Assembly (NCBI GenBank): GCA_013139625.1
Contig: WTAK01000320.1
Coordinates: forward strand, 1-12,320
Length of the DNA stretch: 12,320 nt
Origin: Candidatus Delongbacteria bacterium
GTDB lineage: Bacteria > UBA4055
Direction: 5' to 3'
Shown: positions 1 through 7,737 of the stretch, piece by piece
Position numbering within the stretch: position 1 is the first letter of the stretch
Layout: each line of letters opens with the position of its first letter
Translations under genes and position numbers: made by a program
Notes under the pieces: generated by a model
The model's input: only the letters and a program-made list of their open reading frames with translations
Told to the model about the DNA's origin: nothing
Database searches by the model: none

Positions 1-713
1 TCCTTTGGAGGTTTCTGATCGATCACAGTGCCGGGCAGCAAATCTTCATCTTTATAATAAACGACCTCACCTATCGTAAATCCATTTTTATTGATCAACT
101 CAGCGGCTTCTTCGATATTCTTACCTTTCACATCAGGAATTACAAATTCTGTAGGATGCTTTCCTAAACTAACAACTATAAATAAACTATCTCCGATAAC
201 GACCGAATCATTGACCACTAAAGATTGCCCAATAACCACGCCTTCAGGAAAATCTACACTGAATTCATAGAGAATACTATCTAAATACAACTTTGAATCT
301 AAGATATTATATTTTGCATCTTGAGGTGAAAGACCTATCAAATTAGGAACAATTGCAGGAAGTCCACCTTTCGAAATAGTAACATATATCTTACGACCTT
401 TCTTGCAGATAGATCCAGCTTTAGGATGATGCTCAACTATAATTCCGGAAGGGATATTATAATCAATTTTCTCTGTGACTTCATCAGAAAGAAGAAATCC
501 ATCCATTTCTAATATCCTTTTAGCTTCATCAAGATAACGTTCTGTCACATCGGGAACAGGATATTCATTACCTAAACTTGTATATGATGGCATAATAATA
601 TTATCAAAAATGAATATTGAAATCAATCCTATTACCAATATTGTCATTAAAAAAATTGATATTGCTTTTGTATTGAACACAATAAATTTTATTATCTTCC
701 AGATTGTTTTCAT
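1..713 (-). CDS. Membrane-anchored PASTA-domain protein, no kinase domain (3' end beyond the window)
   Basis: The visible 237 residues hold a short basic N-terminus, one transmembrane helix (about residues 17-37) and then PASTA repeats at about 52-117, 118-185 and 187 to the edge. Each repeat has the family pattern of a P-D/N-(V/L) opening (VPDV, VPNL, IPDV), an 'EA' or 'DA' helix (LDEAKRIL, PQDAKYNI, IEEAAELI), a central glycine turn and a V-x-x-G/H-P type strand. PASTA domains are known to bind peptidoglycan fragments on Ser/Thr kinases and penicillin-binding proteins. Here the N-terminus is an anchor, not a kinase, so the repeats should lie outside the inner membrane and may act in wall sensing or scaffolding (inference). 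The ATG at 713 follows an AAGGAA ribosome site that overlaps the stop of the upstream prolyl isomerase gene, only 11 bases away, so the two are very probably co-transcribed. The C-terminus is not visible, so more repeats or another domain may follow. Confidence 0.88.
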   Translation of the reverse strand, partial: MKTIWKIIKFIVFNTKAISIFLMTILVIGLISIFIFDNIIMPSYTSLGNEYPVPDVTERYLDEAKRILEMDGFLLSDEVTEKIDYNIPSGIIVEHHPKAGSICKKGRKIYVTISKGGLPAIVPNLIGLSPQDAKYNILDSKLYLDSILYEFSVDFPEGVVIGQSLVVNDSVVIGDSLFIVVSLGKHPTEFVIPDVKGKNIEEAAELINKNGFTIGEVVYYKDEDLLPGTVIDQKPPK

Positions 714-724
714 ATTATTATTCC

Positions 725-1318
725 TTATTGGTTACTGTAATATTCATACTTTTCACTATCAAAGAATCTATCTAAGTAAACTTTTATTATTTTCACCGGT
801 TCATTCGGAAGATCTTTATCATTAGTTTTCAACTTTGATATTTCTTCAACTATGCTCATCCCCTTCGCTACTCTTCCGAAGATCGTATACTTGCCATCCA
901 GTTCAGGTTTTGGTCTGAGTGCAATATAGAATTCAGTTGGATCTGATTTCATTTCAGGATTTACCTTATCATCTTTCCTGGCTGCTCCGATTGATCCTCT
1001 GAAATGTATCTTATTTATCTCAGGAGCTATTAATTCAAGATCTTTCTTCTCTGTTTTCCCTGTCTGAATTATAAAATCTTCAATTACTCTATGGAATATC
1101 TTACCGCTATAAAACCCTGTCTCAACTAATTTCTTGAAGTTATTTACATGGTTCGGAGCTTCTTTTTCAAAGAAAGTAATAATAACATTCCCTTTCTCAG
1201 TCTCAAGAACAGCAGAATTTACATAAAATGCCGTGCTGTCTAACGAACTTGCGTAAACCAATCTGCATAGTAGCAATATTAGGAGAAATAGTCTGATCTT
1301 CATATAATTGTTTTTCAT
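725..1318 (-). CDS. Exported cyclophilin-type peptidyl-prolyl cis-trans isomerase
   Basis: This 197-residue protein is a cyclophilin, an enzyme that interconverts cis and trans prolyl peptide bonds. A signal peptide is visible (basic start, hydrophobic stretch about residues 9-22, probable cut after V-Y-A at 23), so it should act in the periplasm; the Cys at 18 is preceded by Leu and does not make a lipobox. The catalytic domain spans about 35-185: GNVIITFFEKEAPNHVNNF, the FHRV motif with the catalytic Arg at 77, IIQTG at 83-87, the FYIAL strand (FFI in most homologs) and LDGKYTIFGRV at 140-150. The usual Gln before the FFI strand is Glu here. The ATG at 1318 has no clear ribosome site, and a second ATG at residue 6 gives an almost equally good signal peptide, so the start is uncertain by five codons. 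It leads a two-gene unit with the PASTA protein, which would suit an envelope role. Confidence 0.93.
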   Translation of the reverse strand: MKNNYMKIRLFLLILLLCRLVYASSLDSTAFYVNSAVLETEKGNVIITFFEKEAPNHVNNFKKLVETGFYSGKIFHRVIEDFIIQTGKTEKKDLELIAPEINKIHFRGSIGAARKDDKVNPEMKSDPTEFYIALRPKPELDGKYTIFGRVAKGMSIVEEISKLKTNDKDLPNEPVKIIKVYLDRFFDSEKYEYYSNQ

Positions 1319-1375
1319 AAGTTATATTCAAGTTGAAAAATAACTAAGATAGGAAGATTATTCAATGAAAAAGAT

Positions 1376-1390
1376 TTAATGATTATCCAT
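1376..1390 (-). other. Strong ribosome site feeding a four-codon mini-ORF in the prolyl isomerase leader
   Basis: On the minus strand a perfect AGGAGG (1404-1399) sits eight bases before ATG GAT AAT CAT TAA, encoding Met-Asp-Asn-His. It is in the same frame as the prolyl isomerase gene that starts 72 bases downstream, but four in-frame stop codons lie between, so it cannot be an extension of that protein as the sequence stands. It is the strongest ribosome site in this leader, while the isomerase gene itself has none that is obvious. It may be a tiny leader peptide or start-stop element tuning downstream translation, or simply a chance match. Confidence 0.3.
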
Positions 1391-1411
1391 TGATTTTCCC
1401 TCCTAATAATC

Positions 1412-1440
1412 TTGCCTTTATAATATCGAAAGTATATATT
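1412..1440 (+). promoter_or_regulatory. Candidate sigma-70-type promoter for the folK cluster
   Basis: TTGCCT (1412-1417) and TATATT (1435-1440) are separated by 17 bases, and the folK start lies 57 bases further on. A perfect TATAAT also lies at 1419-1424 but has no good -35 partner at the right distance. In DNA this AT-rich such matches arise easily, so the call rests mainly on position in the divergent gap. Confidence 0.35.
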
Positions 1441-1447
1441 AACTCAA
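1420..1447 (-). promoter_or_regulatory. Candidate divergent promoter for the prolyl isomerase-PASTA unit
   Basis: On the minus strand TTGAGT (1447-1442) and TATTAT (1425-1420) are 16 bases apart. Transcription would start near 1413, just upstream of the AGGAGG of the mini-ORF. It overlaps the plus-strand candidate almost completely, so the two directions could compete for polymerase. Confidence 0.33.
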
Positions 1448-1497
1448 GTACATATCTATAAGAAATTAAAGTTAATTCAAACTATTAGAAGTTGAAT

Positions 1498-1989
1498 GTG
1501 GTTGTTCTTTCTCTGGGAAGCAATATCGGAAACAGGCAGGAAAATCTAAGAAAGACGATCTCTGGTTTAAATTCTGTAGATCTTGAAATATTAAAGATAT
1601 CATCAGTCTTTGAAACAGAACCATTAGGATTTAAAGAGCAAGATAAGTTCTATAACATTGTACTTACTGCAGAATATTCTGGAACTCCTTTAGATCTTCT
1701 CTCAGAGATACATAAAATCGAAAAAGATCTCGGCAGAAAAAGAGAATTTAAAAATTCTCCAAGAACGATAGACATAGATATAATAACTTTCAATGATCAA
1801 AAGATCGATACTGAAAGTTTAACAATTCCGCATAAGGAATATATGAATCGAAAATTCGTTCTAATTCCTTTAGCAGAGATAGAACCAAACTTTATGTTCA
1901 ACGGTAAAAGCAAGATTAGTGAAACACTGAAAAAATGTAATGATAACTCAGAAGTAACAAAATTATTTAGGCTTAACAATGAAATTTAA
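1498..1989 (+). CDS. folK: 2-amino-4-hydroxy-6-hydroxymethyldihydropteridine pyrophosphokinase (HPPK)
   Basis: HPPK transfers pyrophosphate from ATP to 6-hydroxymethyl-7,8-dihydropterin, the step before dihydropteroate synthase in folate synthesis. Family marks are all present: LSLGSNIGNR at the N-terminus, SSVFETEPLGF, DKFYNIVL, the IEKDLGR turn and the magnesium-binding SPRTIDIDIITF segment with Asp at 92 and 94 (the usual GPRT glycine is Ser), followed by IPHKEYMNRKFVLIPLAEI. At 163 residues it has normal length. There is no ATG. An in-frame TAG at 1486 limits the start to TTG 1492 or GTG 1498; an AGAAG ribosome site at 1487-1491 touches the TTG but is six bases from the GTG, so GTG is preferred. 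Its end overlaps the next gene by 11 bases, implying coupled translation. Confidence 0.95.
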   Translation: MVVLSLGSNIGNRQENLRKTISGLNSVDLEILKISSVFETEPLGFKEQDKFYNIVLTAEYSGTPLDLLSEIHKIEKDLGRKREFKNSPRTIDIDIITFNDQKIDTESLTIPHKEYMNRKFVLIPLAEIEPNFMFNGKSKISETLKKCNDNSEVTKLFRLNNEI

Positions 1990-2617
1990 TTTAGAACAAA
2001 TATATATAGCAGTCGAAGGTGTACCTGGTAGCGGAAAAAATCTGCTCGCAAAAAAAATATCAAAATGGTTGAATGCAAAGCTTGTCAGAGATGTTTATTA
2101 CTCAAATCTTTTCCTGAAAGATTTTTACCATAATCCAGAAACTCATGCATTACCATTGCAATTATACTATTTAACCCAAAGATTCCAACAACAGATGGAT
2201 CTTCCATACGGAGATCTATTTCAACAGAACCTTGTAACAAATTATATCTTCAACAAGGATCAAATTTATGCTTCATACAATCTGGATGATAGAAATTTAT
2301 CATTATACAATCAAATCCTAAAAGTGATGAACCCAAAGATCAAATTACCAGACTTGGTTATATATTTACATTCTCCAAATGCAGATTTGCTGTATAAGAA
2401 TATCAAAAAAAGAAATCGAGCAGTTGAAAAAGATGTTAACGAAGAATATATCGAAGGTTTGAACAAAGGATACCATTATTTCTTTGAAAGATTTAGGGAT
2501 TGTCCGTTGCTTATAATTAACATTGAAGGTCTGAACCTAGAGAACAATGAGCACATCAACACTATCTTTAAGGAAGTTGAGGAAGGTGTAGATGAAAGTA
2601 AATATTTGAAAATTTAA
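1979..2617 (+). CDS. Deoxynucleoside kinase-family protein with altered catalytic motifs
   Basis: The 212-residue protein follows the bacterial deoxynucleoside kinase (dGK/dAK/dCK) pattern from end to end: beta-strand plus P-loop EGVPGSGKN at 13-21, SNLFLKDFYHNPE, LYYLTQRFQQQ, TNYIFNKDQIYASYNL, LPDLVIYLHSPNADLL and the lid helix with IKKRNRAVEKD. Active members phosphorylate deoxynucleosides with ATP in the salvage pathway. Two positions look wrong for a normal enzyme: the Walker A residue after Lys20 is Asn21 instead of Thr/Ser, which normally holds magnesium, and the Asp of the conserved 'DY' segment is Asn (TNY). The usual Glu of the next motif appears as Asp (RDV). It may be a low-activity or non-catalytic relative. 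Overlap with folK matches a gene pairing known in the Bacteroidetes-related groups. Confidence 0.85.
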   Translation: MKFNLEQIYIAVEGVPGSGKNLLAKKISKWLNAKLVRDVYYSNLFLKDFYHNPETHALPLQLYYLTQRFQQQMDLPYGDLFQQNLVTNYIFNKDQIYASYNLDDRNLSLYNQILKVMNPKIKLPDLVIYLHSPNADLLYKNIKKRNRAVEKDVNEEYIEGLNKGYHYFFERFRDCPLLIINIEGLNLENNEHINTIFKEVEEGVDESKYLKI

Positions 2618-2629
2618 TTGAGTGAATAA

Positions 2630-2809
2630 ATGAATGGATTTGTAGTAATAATAGTTTTAATATTGATATACGTAGCTTTTAACATTGGAAAAGTAGTTGG
2701 AAGAGCTGAGTCATTTTTCAAAAAGCCCGAATCTAAAGAAAAAATCAAGAAGCAGAAAACTACAGGTATTGAAGAAGCTGATTATGAAGAGGTAAATGAT
2801 GAATTATAA
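2630..2809 (+). CDS. Small single-pass membrane protein (59 aa)
   Basis: An ATG at 2630, 12 bases after the kinase-like gene, opens a 59-codon frame ending at TAA 2807-2809. Residues 3-19 form one hydrophobic helix (VVIIVLILIYVAF), followed by a short basic linker, a lysine-rich stretch (SKEKIKKQK) and an acidic tail (EEADYEEVNDEL). It overlaps the start of the following GAF-HD-GYP gene by 11-14 bases and carries that gene's ribosome site in its last codons, which argues it is translated. No family can be named; it resembles the small membrane proteins often seen beside folK in Bacteroidetes-like clusters in general layout only. Its own ribosome site is weak. Confidence 0.65.
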   Translation: MNGFVVIIVLILIYVAFNIGKVVGRAESFFKKPESKEKIKKQKTTGIEEADYEEVNDEL

Positions 2810-4292
2810 AGAAATGGTATTTTCATTTAATCGGATCGGGATTGCTCTCGGATCTGAAACAAGGATGAGTAATCTATTTAACCTTATTGTTGATGAGATC
2901 ATAGATTTTACAAATTGTGATGCTTGTTCTTTGTATATTACTGATTTAGAAAAACAAGAATTGATATTTGAAGCCACAAAAACAATTTCACTTATACGAA
3001 AAGGTGAAACAAGTGTCTTTAAATCATTCTCTGTTCCATTGGATAGAACTTCAATTTCAGGATATTCCGCAATTACCGGAGAAACTGTAAATATTAGTGA
3101 TTGTTATGAGATCAGTGATGATAAAGAGTATGGTTTCGATAAATCCTATGATAAAAAAACGGGATATCGGACAAAATCAATGCTATCTGTGCCTATGAAG
3201 TCAACTGACGGTGATATTTTAGGTGTAATACAGCTTATCAACAAATTTGATGAGAACGATAAAATAATACCATTTTCGGAAGACTTTGAACAAATAATAC
3301 TTTCTCTTGCAAGTCAGGCCGCTGTAGCTCTATCAAACGTAAGGCTATTGGAAGCAAATAAAAATTTATATAAAGCACTTGTTAAAGCTTTCTCACAAGC
3401 TATTGAAGAAAGAAGTCCTCACACTGCAGGTCACTCTAAACGAGTTGCATATATATCTGCAATGATAGCAAATCATATAAATCAGAAAAAAGAAGGTGTC
3501 TTCGAAAACATTTCATTCTCAGAAGAAAAATTAGAAGAGCTTAAATATGCTGCATTGCTACATGATGTAGGTAAAGTCGCTGTACCTGAAAATGTTCTCG
3601 AAAAACAAAATAAATTATCCGATGATGAAATTGAGGTTATTACAAATAGATTTGAGACCATAAAATTTTCTGCAACACACAACATGGTAAACCTTGAGGA
3701 AATCAAGGAAACTATTGATAGCATAGACGACAAATTGAGTTTTATCATAAATAAGAATTTACCCGGGTTTATCAATGATGAAGATAAAGTAAGAGTAAAG
3801 GAGATAGGCTTAAAGCTTTTCACTGACTTTGATAATACTGAACATCATTATCTTACGGAAAAAGAAGTTTTTATGCTCACAGATTTTGTCAAAGGGAATT
3901 TCTCTCCTGATGAATGGGAAAAGATGAAAAAACATGTTTCAAGCACACTTGATATACTTAAAGAGGTTCCTTTTACGGATGAACTTAAAGATATTCCTAG
4001 AATCGCAGGTGCTCACCATGAAATGCTTGATGGAAGTGGTTATCCACTTAATCTTGGAAAAGAGGATATAATGCTTCAATCCAGGATTCTTGCGGTTGCT
4101 GATGTCTTCGAAGCCCTTACTGCAGCTGATAGACCTTATAAAAAAGCTGTACCGTTGGATCGATCACTCAAGATCATTGGATTCATGGCAAAAGATGGAG
4201 AGTTAGACAAGGAACTCGTAAGTATGTTCTTAGATGATAAATTATACGAAATATATTTAGATGATAGAGATAATGACAGAATCATAGTATAA
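2796..4292 (+). CDS. GAF domain-HD-GYP cyclic-di-GMP phosphodiesterase
   Basis: A GAF sensor domain occupies about residues 20-185 (CDACSLYITD, LSVPMKSTDGDILGVIQLINK), followed by a linking helix and an HD-GYP domain. HD-GYP proteins hydrolyse the second messenger c-di-GMP. Metal and signature residues are present: ERSPHTAGHSKRVA at 205-217, LLHDVGK with His256-Asp257, His380 in MKKHV, HHE at 407-409, DGSGYP at 412-417 and ADVFEALTAADRPYK at 435-449. The domain is split by about 100 residues between LSDDE (274-278) and MKKHV (377-381), a region of mostly helical, charged sequence. No membrane segment is seen, so it should be cytosolic, with the GAF domain reading a small ligand or redox state. 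The second ATG (2799) is six bases from a GAGG site and may be the true start instead of 2796. A 57-base gap holding a palindrome separates it from the next gene. Confidence 0.93.
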   Translation: MMNYKEMVFSFNRIGIALGSETRMSNLFNLIVDEIIDFTNCDACSLYITDLEKQELIFEATKTISLIRKGETSVFKSFSVPLDRTSISGYSAITGETVNISDCYEISDDKEYGFDKSYDKKTGYRTKSMLSVPMKSTDGDILGVIQLINKFDENDKIIPFSEDFEQIILSLASQAAVALSNVRLLEANKNLYKALVKAFSQAIEERSPHTAGHSKRVAYISAMIANHINQKKEGVFENISFSEEKLEELKYAALLHDVGKVAVPENVLEKQNKLSDDEIEVITNRFETIKFSATHNMVNLEEIKETIDSIDDKLSFIINKNLPGFINDEDKVRVKEIGLKLFTDFDNTEHHYLTEKEVFMLTDFVKGNFSPDEWEKMKKHVSSTLDILKEVPFTDELKDIPRIAGAHHEMLDGSGYPLNLGKEDIMLQSRILAVADVFEALTAADRPYKKAVPLDRSLKIIGFMAKDGELDKELVSMFLDDKLYEIYLDDRDNDRIIV

Positions 4293-4303
4293 AATTAAAT
4301 AAC

Positions 4304-4345
4304 GGATTCCGTAGGGTCAGACTCCTATGTCTGACCTAATGGATT
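4304..4345. repeat. REP-like palindrome in the leader of the lipoprotein gene
   Basis: GGTCAGAC (4315-4322) and GTCTGACC (4329-4336) form a perfect eight-base-pair stem around the loop TCCTAT. The stem is flanked by a GGATT direct repeat at 4304-4308 and 4341-4345; the left copy lies within a small palindrome (CGGATTCCG, 4303-4311). There is no T-run after the stem, so it is not a standard terminator. The G/C-rich stem stands out against the AT-rich surroundings and has the look of dispersed extragenic palindromes common in environmental genomes. The right-hand GGA also provides the best ribosome site for the lipoprotein start six bases on. Confidence 0.6.
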
Positions 4346-4349
4346 TAAT

Positions 4350-4841
4350 ATGTATAAATATATAATCATAATATCATTTGTCTTCTTGATCGTAAGTTGT
4401 ACAACAACCGCTCCTCGAGGTAAGCAAGCCTGGTCAAAAAAACCTTACTTTGCCTCTCTTATGATAGATGATGTACAATACACTTTAGGCTCAACTAATA
4501 ATAAATATTCACTTAATAAACCTGTTGATTTTAAATTGACCTTGAAAAATTCATCTAATTCAAAGAAAGAGTTTAAAACAACAGATAATAAATTTCTTAT
4601 CTGTACGATCAAGGCGGAACATCCGAAGAAATCAAAGAAGATCATAATAAAATCAACTGATGTTATCAAAAAAAACAATTTTAGTATTCTTCCCGGAGAA
4701 GAAAGAGTATTTGATTTCTCAATAAAACTTGATGATGAAATAGTTCAAAATAATGAATATTTATATAGCAAAATAAACTTATATTTTCTTAAACGACAAT
4801 TAAGAAGAAATTCTTTAACTATTTACCTTGAAAGAGAATAA
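4350..4841 (+). CDS. Lipoprotein with probable immunoglobulin-like (BsuPI-type) domain
   Basis: The 163-residue product begins with a clear lipoprotein signal: a short hydrophobic stretch ending in I-V-S-C, so Cys17 should be lipid-modified and the protein anchored in the envelope. The rest is rich in beta-strand patterns. VDFKLTLKNSSNSKKEF, NKFLICTIKAE and SILPGEERVFDFSIKL follow the order 'F-x-hydrophobic-x-N-S-S, cell-binding strand, L-P-G-E-x-x-x-F' of the BsuPI/intracellular proteinase inhibitor fold. That assignment is by pattern only and gives a fold, not a function. The gene sits between a palindrome and rsmB, with only three bases between its stop codon and the rsmB start, so it is translated from the same message as rsmB. 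Confidence 0.75.
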   Translation: MYKYIIIISFVFLIVSCTTTAPRGKQAWSKKPYFASLMIDDVQYTLGSTNNKYSLNKPVDFKLTLKNSSNSKKEFKTTDNKFLICTIKAEHPKKSKKIIIKSTDVIKKNNFSILPGEERVFDFSIKLDDEIVQNNEYLYSKINLYFLKRQLRRNSLTIYLERE

Positions 4842-4844
4842 TAA

Positions 4845-6140
4845 ATGAAATTACGTTCAATTTTCTATAAAACCGTTATAAAAGTATTCAATAGCGGAAT
4901 GATGTTTGAATCTTTATATCCTGAACTACTGCCGGATCTGAATGAGCGAGACAAAAGACAGCTAATAAATTTAGTGAATCAATTCTTCCGAAATTTTCCT
5001 ATCGTAGAAAATATTTTAATAAATAAGATCGATAAAAAGATCGATAAGCAGAAATTTAAAGTATCAATGTTACTTTTGTGCGCAGGTGTTGAATATTTTT
5101 ATCTTAACAGTTCAAAAGATTACGCAGTTGTAAATGATTATGTGAATATTGCAAAAAAGACTCTTGGATTACATCCTTCCAAGTACATCAATGCAATTTT
5201 AAGAAAGATGACCGAACTTAAACTAGGTGAAGATGAATTAAATTCGATGGATAATATTCTGCTTTCTCATCCTGAATGGATAAAAGACCGTATCTTTAAA
5301 TATTCTCCCAAAGAAGTCGCAGAGAACATACTTAAGTTTAATCAAAGTATTCCATCTTTGTATATTAGGGTAAATAACTATAAAACCACAAAGAAAGAAC
5401 TTGTCGAACTTCTGAAAATAGAAAATATCGAAGTGAAAAATGTAGAATATTTCCCTGACTTTTTAAAGATGATCAAAGGCAATCCTATACACTCTAAGTT
5501 ATTCGATGAAGGTATGTTTTATATTCAAGACCCATCTCATTCAATGCCTGTACTAGTCCTGCAACCGAAGAAAAATGAAAAGATTTTAGATCTATGTTCT
5601 GCTCCCGGTGGAAAAGCTACATACATTCAAGAGCTAACTAAAAACAAGACAAAATTATTCTTAAATGATATTTCTCAGAAAAAGAAAAAGTTAATCATAA
5701 ATAATTTCAAAAGATTAGGTGTTGATTTCAATAAGCTAACATTTCAGGAAGCTGAGAAATTTCAATCCTTCGATGAATTCGATAAAGTACTTATAGATGC
5801 TCCATGTTCGGGTAGCGGGAACTTTAGAAGGCACCCTGAAAGTAGATGGAATAAAGATGAAGAACAAATAGAACTGCTGAAAAAATTACAGCTTGATATT
5901 CTAAAAAGAGCCTCAAAATATGTGAAAAAAGGTGGGGTTATAGTATATTCCACATGCTCGATCTTTAACGATGAGAATAATGAAATCGTTGAAAAATTCT
6001 TAGAATACGATCAGGATTATATTTTAGACAATGTGGAAGGGTTTGATACTTTTAAAATATCAGATGGTATGTTCGCGGTAAATCCGGGAACACACCATTA
6101 TGAAGGTTCTTTTGCTGCAAGGATAAAAAGGATTAGGTAG
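4845..6140 (+). CDS. rsmB: 16S rRNA (cytosine-967 C5)-methyltransferase
   Basis: RsmB methylates C967 of 16S rRNA with S-adenosylmethionine. The 431-residue protein has the full family plan: an N-terminal NusB-like RNA-binding helical domain (about 1-130, with the VNDYVNIAKK and NAILRK segments), a linker, and a Rossmann-type methyltransferase domain. Motifs seen are QDPSHSMPVLVLQP at 228-241, LDLCSAPGGKAT at 248-259 (SAM loop), ND at 274-275, DAPCSGSGNFRRHPE at 318-332 with Cys321, and VYSTCSIFNDENNEIV at 367-382 with the nucleophile Cys371. Both catalytic cysteines are therefore kept. Length and start are normal. Its stop codon lies two bases from that of the convergent gene on the other strand, leaving no room for a terminator between them. 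Confidence 0.96.
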   Translation: MKLRSIFYKTVIKVFNSGMMFESLYPELLPDLNERDKRQLINLVNQFFRNFPIVENILINKIDKKIDKQKFKVSMLLLCAGVEYFYLNSSKDYAVVNDYVNIAKKTLGLHPSKYINAILRKMTELKLGEDELNSMDNILLSHPEWIKDRIFKYSPKEVAENILKFNQSIPSLYIRVNNYKTTKKELVELLKIENIEVKNVEYFPDFLKMIKGNPIHSKLFDEGMFYIQDPSHSMPVLVLQPKKNEKILDLCSAPGGKATYIQELTKNKTKLFLNDISQKKKKLIINNFKRLGVDFNKLTFQEAEKFQSFDEFDKVLIDAPCSGSGNFRRHPESRWNKDEEQIELLKKLQLDILKRASKYVKKGGVIVYSTCSIFNDENNEIVEKFLEYDQDYILDNVEGFDTFKISDGMFAVNPGTHHYEGSFAARIKRIR

Positions 6141-6142
6141 TT

Positions 6143-6382
6143 TTACGCCATATCCAAACTTTCTAAATCTGTCTCAAGCAATATTTTTTTCAGGTCGATT
6201 AATTCAGCTTTTGTAAGAGTAATACCTTTTCTCATCTTTTCATTTGATGCATCCCAGTCTCTTATATCAGCTTTAGCCTTTCTTTCATTCCAACTTATAA
6301 GATTGATCTTTTTACTCCACCCATTTATTTCTCCACCTAAAACACCAAGATTCTTTTTAACATCATACTTTAGTTCTGCCAT
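6143..6382 (-). CDS. PC4/YdbC-type single-stranded nucleic-acid-binding protein
   Basis: This 79-residue protein matches the bacterial YdbC branch of the PC4 (p15) coactivator family, small dimeric proteins that bind single-stranded DNA or RNA through a curved beta-sheet. Visible signature: NLGVLGGEINGWSKKINLISWN (beta-strands, Trp22 and Trp31), KADIRDWD (36-44), the MRKGITLTKAE turn into the C-terminal dimer helix. Residues R41, W43 and the K/R-rich turn are those expected for nucleic-acid contact. An AGAGG ribosome site sits seven bases before the ATG. It lies 20 bases after eno on the same strand and is the last gene of the long minus-strand cluster. Its exact role in bacteria is poorly known; a part in transcription, replication or repair is the family-level expectation. 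Confidence 0.88.
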   Translation of the reverse strand: MAELKYDVKKNLGVLGGEINGWSKKINLISWNERKAKADIRDWDASNEKMRKGITLTKAELIDLKKILLETDLESLDMA

Positions 6383-6402
6383 TTTGTAACCTCTAGTTTA
6401 AT

Positions 6403-7737
<1,335 letters not shown>

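Noticed and set aside
610..825. Plus-strand 71-residue reading frame
   Set aside because: It lies opposite the start of the PASTA gene and the end of the isomerase gene, has low-complexity hydrophobic content from AT-rich DNA and no ribosome site.
725..1318. Prolyl isomerase as a lipoprotein
   Set aside because: The Cys in the signal region follows Leu-Leu-Leu, not the small residue required at -1, and a normal signal-peptidase site (V-Y-A) follows.
1492..1497. folK starting at TTG 1492
   Set aside because: The only ribosome-site-like sequence (AGAAG) directly abuts this codon; GTG 1498 has a workable six-base spacing. The difference is two residues.
4315..4345. Rho-independent terminator after the HD-GYP gene
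   Set aside because: The stem is followed by TAATGGATTTAAT, with no run of T on the plus strand, and by A-rich sequence but no clear T-run on the minus strand either.
5025..5050. GATCGATAA repeat inside rsmB
   Set aside because: It encodes a lysine/aspartate helix (KIDKKIDK) in the NusB-like domain and is explained by coding sequence.
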